Shown: positions 1-5,855 of the stretch, in pieces
Layout of the letters: each line of letters begins with the position of its first letter
Position numbering within the stretch: the stretch's first letter is position 1
NCBI GenBank assembly: GCA_900553345.1
Contig: USDE01000066.1
Coordinates: 1 to 7,264, forward strand
Origin: an uncultured Collinsella sp.
GTDB taxonomy: Bacteria > Actinomycetota > Coriobacteriia > Coriobacteriales > Coriobacteriaceae
DNA: 7,264 nt
Reading direction: 5' to 3'
Notes under the pieces: generated by a model
The model's database searches: none
Told to the model about the DNA's origin: nothing
Seen by the model: only the letters and a program-made list of their open reading frames with translations
Program-made: the position numbers and the translations under genes

Positions 1-101
1 GGACTTGCAGCGACGGACCTCAGGACACTCTTACACCACGTCTGCGCGCGCGACCTCCTGCGCCCCCGTTTTCTTGGCATTGCGGTTGTTTGCTGCCGGT
101 T
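1..101. other. Non-coding stretch downstream of the ABC operon
   Basis: This is the sequence after the stop codon of the second ABC subunit on the minus strand. I see no hairpin followed by a T run, so the operon's terminator is either beyond the window or not of the intrinsic type. On the minus strand an AGGAGG lies at 54-59, but the GTG codons that follow it run directly into a stop (GTG GTG TAA), so it does not mark a gene. A short alternating CG tract lies near 44-52. I can assign no function here. Confidence 0.4.
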
Positions 102-1958
102 TTACGCCGCCTCGTCGAACTGCGAGTTGTACAGGTCGGCGTAGAAGCCGCCCTGGGCGAGCAGCTCGTCGTGCGTGCCCTTTTCGACGATATCGCCGTC
201 GCGAATCACCAAGATCACGTCGGCGTTGCGGATCGTGGACAGGCGGTGTGCGATGACAAAGCTGGTACGGCCCTGCATCAGCGCATCCATGGCGCGCTGA
301 ATAAGCTCCTCGGTGCGGGTATCGACGTTGGAAGTCGCCTCGTCCAGAATCAGTGCCGGGCGGTCGGCCAAAATGGCGCGGGCGATGGTCACGAGCTGGC
401 GCTGGCCCTGTGAGAGGTTAGTGCCCTCCTCGTTGATCATAAAGTCGTAACCGCCGGCGAGCGTATGGATAAAGTGGTCGCAGCGTGCGGCGCGTGCGGC
501 GGCCTCGACCTCGGCGTCGGTCGCATCGGGGCGTCCGTAGCGGATGTTCTCGCGGATGGTGCCGTTAAACAGCCAGGTGTCCTGCAGCACCATGGCAAAC
601 TCGCCGCGCAGCGCCGCGCGGTCCCAGTCGCGCACGTCGACGCCCTCGACGCGCAGCGAACCGCCGTCCACGTCGTAGAAGCGCTGCAGCAGCTTAATGA
701 GCGTGGTCTTGCCGGCGCCGGTGGGGCCGACGATGGCGATGGTCTGGCCGGGCTGCGCCTCGCAGCTAAAGTCGTGGATGATGGTCTTGTCGGGCGTGTA
801 GCCAAACTTGACGTGGTCAAACTCCACGTGGCCGGGGCGCTTCTCGGGAATCTGCGCGTCAGCTTTCTGTTCCTCCTCGGGCGCGGCCAGGAACTCAAAC
901 ACGCGCTCGGTGGCGGCGGCCATCGACTGCATCGTATTGCTCACGTTGCCCAGCTGCTGCACCGGCTGCGTAAAGTTGCGAACGTACTGGATAAAGCTCT
1001 GGATGTCGCCGGGCGTGGCATTGCCGGTCAGCGCGAGCTGCGCGCCTACCACGACGACGCCCACGTAGCCCATGTTGCCCACCAAGCTCATAAGCGGCAT
1101 CATCAGGCCCGACAGGAACTGCGAGCGCCAGCCACTAATAAAGAGGCGGTCGTTTTGACGGTCGAACTCCTCGATTGAGGCCTCGGCGCGGTCGAACACC
1201 TGGATGACGTTCTGGCCGGCAAAGTCCTCCTCGATAATGCCGTTGACGGCGCCCAGGACTTGCTGTTGCTCGCGGAAGTACGGTTGCGAGAAGTGAATCA
1301 TCACGGTCAGGATAATCGCGGCGGCCGGCAGCGTGAGCACGGTGACGCCGGTGAGCGGCAGGCTGATCGACAGCATCATGACGAGCACGCCGATAATCTG
1401 CGTCACCGACGTGATGAGCTGCGTCACGCTCTGGTTGAGCGACTGACCCAGCGTATCGACGTCGTTGGTGATGCGGCTGAGCACGTCTCCCTTGCTGTGG
1501 CCGTTGAAGTAACTCATCGGCACGACGGCAATCTTGGCGGCGATTTCCTTGCGCATGCGGTAGCAGATCTTTTGCGTGACGCCGGTCATGAGCCAGCCCT
1601 GGACCAGGCTGCAGACAGAGCTCGCCAGATACAGGCAGAGCAAAAAGCCGAGCGTCTTGGCGATCCAGTCAAAGTCAACGTCGCCGGTGCCGTTGACCTT
1701 GGCGACCAGGCCCTCGAACAGTTTGGTGGTAACCTGGCCGAGCACCTTGGGCCCCACAATGTTAAAGATGACCGAGCACACGGCAAAGGCGACGGCGGCA
1801 AACACGGCAATCTTGTGCTGGCCGATATAGCCGAGCAGCTGCCTCATGGTGCCCTTAAAGTCCTTGGCCTTTTCGCCACGGCGCATGCCACCCATGCGGC
1901 CCATGGGACCACGCCGGCGGGTGGGCTTGGGAATCTGAGTCTTGGTCTCGTCTGCCAT
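102..1958 (-). CDS. Heterodimeric ABC exporter, ATP-binding/permease subunit with intact catalytic site
   Basis: This is a 618-residue half-transporter with a type IV (ABCB-like) exporter fold: an N-terminal membrane domain of about six helices (roughly residues 46-340) fused to a C-terminal ATPase domain (about 375-610). Visible motifs are the A-loop Tyr387, Walker A GPTGAGKT (411-418), Q-loop Gln459, signature LSQGQ (515-519, Gln where Gly is usual), Walker B LILDE with catalytic Glu540, and switch His571. The N-terminus (about 14-30) is rich in Arg, Gly and Met and is cytoplasmic. The ATG overlaps the upstream gene's TAA by one base (TAATG), and an AGGAGG at 1968-1973 sits 9 bases before it, so the start is secure. 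With the upstream gene it should form one pump: this subunit brings Walker B and the switch His of the active site, while its altered signature faces the partner's degenerate site. The substrate is unknown; drug or lipid export is typical of the family. Confidence 0.95.
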   Translation of the reverse strand: MADETKTQIPKPTRRRGPMGRMGGMRRGEKAKDFKGTMRQLLGYIGQHKIAVFAAVAFAVCSVIFNIVGPKVLGQVTTKLFEGLVAKVNGTGDVDFDWIAKTLGFLLCLYLASSVCSLVQGWLMTGVTQKICYRMRKEIAAKIAVVPMSYFNGHSKGDVLSRITNDVDTLGQSLNQSVTQLITSVTQIIGVLVMMLSISLPLTGVTVLTLPAAAIILTVMIHFSQPYFREQQQVLGAVNGIIEEDFAGQNVIQVFDRAEASIEEFDRQNDRLFISGWRSQFLSGLMMPLMSLVGNMGYVGVVVVGAQLALTGNATPGDIQSFIQYVRNFTQPVQQLGNVSNTMQSMAAATERVFEFLAAPEEEQKADAQIPEKRPGHVEFDHVKFGYTPDKTIIHDFSCEAQPGQTIAIVGPTGAGKTTLIKLLQRFYDVDGGSLRVEGVDVRDWDRAALRGEFAMVLQDTWLFNGTIRENIRYGRPDATDAEVEAAARAARCDHFIHTLAGGYDFMINEEGTNLSQGQRQLVTIARAILADRPALILDEATSNVDTRTEELIQRAMDALMQGRTSFVIAHRLSTIRNADVILVIRDGDIVEKGTHDELLAQGGFYADLYNSQFDEAA

Positions 1959-4303
1959 TAGTGCTCGCCTCCTTCCATGACGCCTGCAATTTCTTCTTGG
2001 GTAAGCCCCAGCTCCTCGGCGGAAAGCTGCGACTGTGCGATCTCCAGGTACGCCGGGCAGCTGCGCAGCAGCTCCTCGTGCGTGCCGGTGCCCACTACGT
2101 GGCCGTCGTCGAGCACGATGATCTGGTCGGCGTGCATGATGGTCGCGATGCGCTGGGCCACGACCACGAGCGCGGCGTCGGTAACGTTTTTGGCCAGCTC
2201 CTCGCGTAGACGCGCGTCGGTCTTGTAGTCGAGGGCACTAAACGAGTCATCGAACACCACGACCTCGGGCTTTTTGGCCAACGCGCGGGCGATGGCCAGG
2301 CGCTGGCGCTGACCGCCCGAGACATTGGAGCCGCCCTGGCTGATGGGGGAGTCGTAGCCGCCCTCGCGCTCGGCGATAAAGTCCTCCGCCTGGGCGACGC
2401 GTGCTGCCTGGCGCATATCCTCGTCACTCACCATGTCGCCGGCAAACTTGAGGTTGCTCTCGACAGTGCCCGAGAACAGGCGACCCTGCTGCGGAATATA
2501 ACCGATGCGGCGGCGCAGCTCAGAGAGGGTCATGTCGCGCACGTCGATACCGTCGAGCGAAATGCTGCCGCCCGTGACGTCGTACAGGCGCGGAATCAGC
2601 TGCACGAGCGTGGACTTGCCCGAGCCCGTGGAGCCAATAATGCCGAGCATCTGACCGGCATGCGTGGTGAAGTTCACGCCGCTGATGACGTCGGCGCGGG
2701 CATCGGGATACTGGAAGCTCACGTCGCGGAAGGTGAGCTCGCCGCGCGGCGCGCTGGCAGCAGGCAGTTTGGGCGAGACAGGGTCGTTGATACTCGTAGG
2801 GCAGGTGATGACCTCATCTACGCGCTCGGCTGCGACCTCGGCACGGGGCAGGATGACCGAAACCATGGTGAGGATCATAAACGCCATGACGATCTGCATA
2901 GTGTAGGAGATGAACGCCATCATGTTGCCGACCTGCATCACGCCGTCGGACACGCCCTGCGCGCCAAACCAGACGATAAGCACGGTGATGCAGTTCATGA
3001 CGAGCATCATGAGCGGCATCATGAAGCTCATGGCGCGGTTGGTGTAGAGCTGCGTGGTCATCAGGTCGAGCGAAGCCTTGTCAAAACGCTCGAGCTCATG
3101 CTCCTCACGGTTGAACGAGCGGATGGGCATAAGGCCGTCGAGCAGCTCGCGGGCGGTAAGGTTCACGCGGTCCACAAAGCTCTGCATCTTTTTGAACTTG
3201 GGCATGGTGAGGCCCATGAGCACGCCGACAACGGCCGAGACCGCGATGATGGCCACGGCGATGGTCCACTCTAGGCCGGTATGGTTGGCCAGGACGCGCA
3301 TGACGGCGACGATGCCCATGACGGGGGCCATCAGACACATGCGGATAAACAGGGTTGCGGCCATCTGGATCTGCTGAATGTCGTTGGTGCAGCGGGTGAT
3401 GAGCGAGGCCTGGCTAAACTTGCCCACCTCGGCCGGCGAGAAGTGCATAACCTTTTTGAAGGTCTCGCGGCGCAGGTCGCGGGCGATGGAGCAGGCGGTG
3501 CGCGAGGCCACGGCACCGGTCAGGATGGTGGCGACGAGCGAGACCAGACACAGACCAAACATCGTGGTCGCCATGCGGCCCAGGTAGGCGTTCTGCACGT
3601 CGGCGGGGTCGATGCCCTGCGCCTTGTACTCGTCTTGCACATAGCTCACGGCGCGTTGGGTCACGATGGAGCCCGACATGGAGCCCATTTTGTCTGCCAT
3701 ATCGTTGGCGCCCTCGACGAGCTTGCCCTGGTCGATTAGGCCGCCTTCAACGCCTAGACGCAGGCTCTTCATGGTGATCTTGCCACCGTCGGCATCAATC
3801 TGTTTTTGCATGTTCTGCGCCGCAGCGGCCTTCTGCTGCATCTCGGCGAGTTGCTCGGGCGTGGGCATGGCCTGAGCGGCGCCGCCATCGCTTGCTTCGG
3901 TAGATGCGCCGGTCATGTCGCCCATGGAGTTGGCATCGATGCCCTGGTTGAACGAAAGGACGACAGTCTCGGGGAGGCTCATGATGTCGGCAATCTTGCC
4001 GCCGTCGGCGCGCTCCTCCTCGGTGCCCTTGTACGTTCGAATGCCGTTATTGTCCGCCTTGCCAAACACGGCCTCCACAGCTTTGGCGTCCTTGGTGCTC
4101 ATAAAGAGTTCGAGGTCGTCGAGCGATTCGGCGCGGATGGTGTCGGGCACGGGCGACGCGATGCCGCCTTGCTGCACACCCACGTCGACGATGTCGCTCA
4201 TATAGGTAGGCAGCGCCAGATCGGCGTTGCAGCTGATTACGATAAGTACGATAGCTGCGAACAGTGCCAGGATATGTTTTTTAAAGAGCTTGAGAATCCT
4301 CAC
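1958..4303 (-). CDS. Heterodimeric ABC exporter, ATP-binding/permease subunit with degenerate ATPase site and large extracytoplasmic insert
   Basis: I place the start at GTG 4303-4301, giving 781 residues beginning VRILKLFKKH. It overlaps the marR stop in a GTGA and has an AGGAG (4313-4317) 9 bases upstream. The frame stays open to 4522, but that extension lies inside marR and is Arg-rich nonsense. TM1 is at about 11-28 and TM2 at about 245-265. Between them lie about 215 residues, where typical exporters have a short loop. This insert is polar, includes a Gln/Ala/Met-rich probably helical stretch (148-170), and should lie outside the membrane. The remaining helices fall at about 318-485. The ATPase domain (about 520-760) has Walker A GSTGSGKS (557-564), Gln605/606, and signature VSGGQ (661-665). 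Walker B is VVVFDD, with Asp686 replacing the catalytic Glu, and Gln717 replaces the switch His (AQRIATI). It therefore carries the non-hydrolysing site of an asymmetric heterodimer, and its canonical signature serves the partner's active site. Substrate unknown. Confidence 0.93.
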   Translation of the reverse strand: MRILKLFKKHILALFAAIVLIVISCNADLALPTYMSDIVDVGVQQGGIASPVPDTIRAESLDDLELFMSTKDAKAVEAVFGKADNNGIRTYKGTEEERADGGKIADIMSLPETVVLSFNQGIDANSMGDMTGASTEASDGGAAQAMPTPEQLAEMQQKAAAAQNMQKQIDADGGKITMKSLRLGVEGGLIDQGKLVEGANDMADKMGSMSGSIVTQRAVSYVQDEYKAQGIDPADVQNAYLGRMATTMFGLCLVSLVATILTGAVASRTACSIARDLRRETFKKVMHFSPAEVGKFSQASLITRCTNDIQQIQMAATLFIRMCLMAPVMGIVAVMRVLANHTGLEWTIAVAIIAVSAVVGVLMGLTMPKFKKMQSFVDRVNLTARELLDGLMPIRSFNREEHELERFDKASLDLMTTQLYTNRAMSFMMPLMMLVMNCITVLIVWFGAQGVSDGVMQVGNMMAFISYTMQIVMAFMILTMVSVILPRAEVAAERVDEVITCPTSINDPVSPKLPAASAPRGELTFRDVSFQYPDARADVISGVNFTTHAGQMLGIIGSTGSGKSTLVQLIPRLYDVTGGSISLDGIDVRDMTLSELRRRIGYIPQQGRLFSGTVESNLKFAGDMVSDEDMRQAARVAQAEDFIAEREGGYDSPISQGGSNVSGGQRQRLAIARALAKKPEVVVFDDSFSALDYKTDARLREELAKNVTDAALVVVAQRIATIMHADQIIVLDDGHVVGTGTHEELLRSCPAYLEIAQSQLSAEELGLTQEEIAGVMEGGEH

Positions 4304-4749
4304 TCGGCATCTCTCCTTTCTTGATTGCGGTCGATAATTTCGTTGGCACGTCTTAGAAGGCGCACCATCTCCTGGGTATCTGTTTCGCCGAGCTGCTCGA
4401 GGAAGGCCGCGGTGCGGTCCTCGAATTCCCGGCGTTTGATTTCGATGACCTGGAATCCCTTGTCGGTCACCGTGACGTGTACGCGACGACGGTCGGTCTT
4501 TGAGTGCTCGCGCTCGACCCAACCCTTGGCCTCGAGGGCGCGCAGGATATTGGCGATACGGGCGCTCGAGACCCAGGCACGATCGGCGAGTTCGCTCGGC
4601 GTGAGCGAGCCGCCGGCGCGCATGAGGGCGCGCATGACGGCCATCTCGCCACCCAGAGCCTGGTCGGCAAAGCGCGAAACGCGCTGGTGCATGCTGCCAA
4701 ACTCGGTAAAGAGCTGACGCCCAAGCTCATGGAAATCGGTATCTTCCAC
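4300..4749 (-). CDS. MarR-family transcriptional regulator
   Basis: This 149-residue protein has the usual MarR length. A winged helix-turn-helix is visible: LTPSELADRAWVSSARIANI (49-68) is the helix-turn-helix, followed by LRALEAKGWVER and a wing containing the typical DRRRVHVTVT (86-95). The flanking helices (about 5-45 and 105-145) would form the dimer interface. The start is GTG 4749-4747. An AGGGG at 4756-4760 lies 6 bases upstream, and an in-frame TAG immediately upstream rules out a longer form. Its TGA overlaps the GTG of the following ABC gene by 4 bases, so it is the first gene of the exporter operon. MarR proteins placed this way usually repress their own operon and release DNA on binding a small ligand, often a pump substrate. 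Two inverted repeats lie at and just upstream of its start and are candidate control sites. The ligand cannot be read from the sequence. Confidence 0.93.
   Translation of the reverse strand: MEDTDFHELGRQLFTEFGSMHQRVSRFADQALGGEMAVMRALMRAGGSLTPSELADRAWVSSARIANILRALEAKGWVEREHSKTDRRRVHVTVTDKGFQVIEIKRREFEDRTAAFLEQLGETDTQEMVRLLRRANEIIDRNQERRDAE
4313..4317 (-). promoter_or_regulatory. Ribosome binding site deciding the GTG start of the first ABC subunit
   Basis: On the minus strand AGGAG lies 9 bases before the GTG at 4303-4301 and falls within the last codons of marR. It supports the short 781-residue form and suggests translational coupling between the regulator and the pump. Confidence 0.75.
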
Positions 4750-4789
4750 CGAAAACCCCTAACACTAGAAACTATTTTCGGTGAAAGAT
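4741..4789 (-). promoter_or_regulatory. Inverted repeat / possible mRNA hairpin enclosing the marR start codon
   Basis: Arms at 4741-4755 and 4775-4789 are 15 bases each and match at 14 of 15 positions around a 19-base spacer. The single DNA mismatch becomes a G·U pair if the minus strand is transcribed, so marR mRNA would have an uninterrupted 15-pair stem. The GTG start (4747-4749) would lie inside the stem, and the AGGGG ribosome binding site (4756-4760) in the loop. It may be an RNA element limiting marR translation, a DNA operator, or both. The repeat is plain in the sequence; its role is inferred. Confidence 0.6.
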
Positions 4790-4813
4790 GATACCCGCGT
4801 ATTCGGGTCTCAT
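4788..4813. promoter_or_regulatory. 26-bp palindrome, candidate MarR operator
   Basis: Arms ATGATACCCG (4788-4797) and CGGGTCTCAT (4804-4813) are inverted repeats matching at 9 of 10 positions around a 6-base centre. The length and symmetry suit a winged-helix dimer site, and the position just upstream of marR fits autoregulation. Binding by this particular MarR protein is inferred, not shown. Confidence 0.5.
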
Positions 4814-4860
4814 GCAGTGGGCAATATAAAGAGCGCATAAAGAGTAAAAAATTCAATTCC

Positions 4861-4872
4861 TGAAGCGTTTCA
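4861..4872. promoter_or_regulatory. LacI-family-like 12-bp palindrome upstream of the dehydrogenase gene
   Basis: TGAAGCGTTTCA is a near-perfect palindrome (5 of 6 pairs) with a central CG, the general form of operators bound by LacI/GalR-family sugar regulators. It ends 6 bases before a TATTAT box, so a bound protein would sit in the promoter spacer and could block transcription. No LacI-family gene lies in the window, and a 12-base site can arise by chance. Confidence 0.35.
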
Positions 4873-4878
4873 AAGAAC

Positions 4879-4884
4879 TATTAT
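4879..4884 (+). promoter_or_regulatory. Possible -10 box for the dehydrogenase gene
   Basis: TATTAT differs from the TATAAT consensus at one position. Seventeen bases upstream is ATTCCT, a poor -35 match. If used, the transcript would start near 4891 and carry a leader of about 107 bases. Confidence 0.3.
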
Positions 4885-4951
4885 GCCCGCGGTTAGGCGA
4901 GGGGTTGTCACCACCATGACGACTGGGACTCATTTATCGCCACGTGCGATG

Positions 4952-4995
4952 CTCCAACTTCCCGCAAGGAGACACCTGAATCAAGGGGGTTGGAG
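4952..4995 (+). promoter_or_regulatory. Leader hairpin covering the ribosome binding site of the dehydrogenase gene
   Basis: CTCCAAC (4952-4958) pairs perfectly with GTTGGAG (4989-4995). After a two-base bulge, CCC (4961-4963) can pair with GGG (4986-4988). The paired part takes in most of the AGGGGG (4984-4989) that serves as ribosome binding site for the ATG at 4998. The structure would hold translation down unless opened. Function is inferred from the pairing alone. Confidence 0.4.
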
Positions 4996-4997
4996 TC

Positions 4998-5747
4998 ATG
5001 GCATTTGACTTCACGGGCAAAACCGCGATCGTTACCGGCGGCACTCAGGGCATTGGCCTCGAGATTGCCAAGGGCATCGTTGCGGGCGGCGGACACGTCG
5101 CGCTCATCGCAAGGAACGCTGCTAAGGGCGAGGCCGCGGTGGCCGAGCTTGGCGAGGGCAACAAGTTCTATCAGCTCGATGTCGCCGATGCACCCAAGGC
5201 GCGCGAGACCGTCGAGCAGATTTTTACGGACCTGCCGCAAACCAACATCCTGATCAACTGCGCTGGCGTCATCAGCACCAAGAAGTTCGACGAGATCGAT
5301 GACACCGAGTGGCGTCGCACCATCGACATCAACCTCAACGGTACCTTCACTATGATGAACGCCGTGTACCCGCACTTTAAGGCGGCCCATGCCGGCACTA
5401 TCGTCAACGTGAGCTCTGTCGCTGGCAAGATCGGTGGCGGCCTGCTCGGCACCGCGGCCTACGCGAGCTCTAAGGCCGGTGTCAACGGCCTGACCAAGGC
5501 AGTCGCCAAGGAAGGCGGCAAGTTTGGCGTCCGCTGCAACGCCGTGTGCCCGTCACTTACCCTTACCGATATGACCTCGATCCTCTCTGACGAGAACTCT
5601 CAGCGCATCATCAACGGTATTCCTCTGGGCCGCGCCGCCCAGGCCAGCGAGCCTGCGCAGATGGTGCTGTTCTTCGCTTCCGACCTCGCCAGCTTCGTGA
5701 ACGGCGAGATCGGTGACTGCGACGGTGGCATCGTTCTGGACGGGTAA
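4998..5747 (+). CDS. Short-chain dehydrogenase/reductase (SDR), substrate unknown
   Basis: This 249-residue classical SDR is soluble and of normal family length. Visible motifs are the nucleotide-binding TGGTQGIG (13-20), Asp61 after β3, NCAG (87-90, a variant of NNAG), the NLNG segment with catalytic Asn112, catalytic Ser140 in VSS, Tyr155 and Lys159 of YxxxK, and CDGG (241-244) near the C-terminus. Arg39 after β2 (LIARN) hints at NADP(H) rather than NAD(H). The start ATG has AGGGGG 8 bases upstream. A terminator follows the gene, then a KdgT-type sugar-acid permease, so an oxidoreductase for a sugar or sugar acid (compare KduD or gluconate 5-dehydrogenase) is a reasonable guess. The sequence is not close enough to KduD as I recall it to name it, and a ketoacyl reductase role is not excluded. 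Confidence 0.9.
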   Translation: MAFDFTGKTAIVTGGTQGIGLEIAKGIVAGGGHVALIARNAAKGEAAVAELGEGNKFYQLDVADAPKARETVEQIFTDLPQTNILINCAGVISTKKFDEIDDTEWRRTIDINLNGTFTMMNAVYPHFKAAHAGTIVNVSSVAGKIGGGLLGTAAYASSKAGVNGLTKAVAKEGGKFGVRCNAVCPSLTLTDMTSILSDENSQRIINGIPLGRAAQASEPAQMVLFFASDLASFVNGEIGDCDGGIVLDG

Positions 5748-5766
5748 TACTCCGCGACGATTATTC

Positions 5767-5806
5767 GGCGACGGCTCCTGCGACTCGGGACCGTCGCCTT
5801 CTTTCT
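5767..5806 (+). terminator. Rho-independent terminator after the dehydrogenase gene
   Basis: GGCGACGG (5767-5774) pairs perfectly with CCGTCGCC (5791-5798). With one bulged base, three further pairs can form inside. A pyrimidine run TTCTTTCT follows. It lies 20 bases after the stop codon and before the permease gene, so it would end or attenuate transcription between the two. Confidence 0.75.
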
Positions 5807-5815
5807 GATATAGGC

Positions 5816-5838
5816 GCATGCGGCTACGATTCGCATGC
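5816..5838 (+). promoter_or_regulatory. Perfect inverted repeat just upstream of the permease ribosome binding site
   Basis: GCATGCG (5816-5822) and CGCATGC (5832-5838) form a perfect 7-base-arm inverted repeat with a 9-base spacer. It lies between the terminator and the AGGAG at 5845-5849. It may be an operator for the permease or an RNA hairpin in its leader. A weak TACGAT box (5825-5830) lies within it, with only a poor -35 match (TTTCTG, 5802-5807) 17 bases upstream. Confidence 0.45.
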
Positions 5839-5855
5839 ATCCAAAGGAGATATAT

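Larger units (their letters stand above)
4750..4997. other. Divergent intergenic regulatory region between marR and the dehydrogenase gene
   Basis: This 248-base region separates two divergently read transcription units. From left to right it holds the marR-start inverted repeat, a second dyad at 4788-4813, an 8-base direct repeat ATAAAGAG at 4826-4833 and 4837-4844 (period 11, about one helical turn), a 12-base palindrome at 4861-4872, a TATTAT box at 4879-4884, and a leader hairpin at 4952-4995. No convincing -35/-10 pair is visible for marR. A TTGAAT (minus strand, 4856-4851) has only a TTTATA at a 20-base spacing, too long for a standard promoter. Confidence 0.6.

Noticed and set aside
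465..1178. Long open frame on the plus strand opposite the second ABC subunit
   Set aside because: It is antisense to a well-supported gene, and its Ala/His/Val/Leu-rich content is what high-GC codon bias produces on the opposite strand.
1260..1961. Long open frame on the plus strand opposite the start of the second ABC subunit
   Set aside because: It is a His/Ala/Asp-rich shadow frame with no recognisable domain.
2660..4324. Series of plus-strand open frames (2660-3274, 3281-3739, 3806-4324) opposite the first ABC subunit
   Set aside because: All are antisense to clear ABC motifs, are rich in His, Asp and Gly, and show no family features.
4304..4522. N-terminal extension of the first ABC subunit to an ATG at 4522
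   Set aside because: It lies entirely within marR, is Arg/Pro/Gly-rich without any domain signal, and the GTG at 4303 has its own ribosome binding site directly before a typical first membrane helix.
4908..5390. 160-codon minus-strand frame opposite the SDR start
   Set aside because: It is antisense to the SDR's nucleotide-binding motif region and has no recognisable features.
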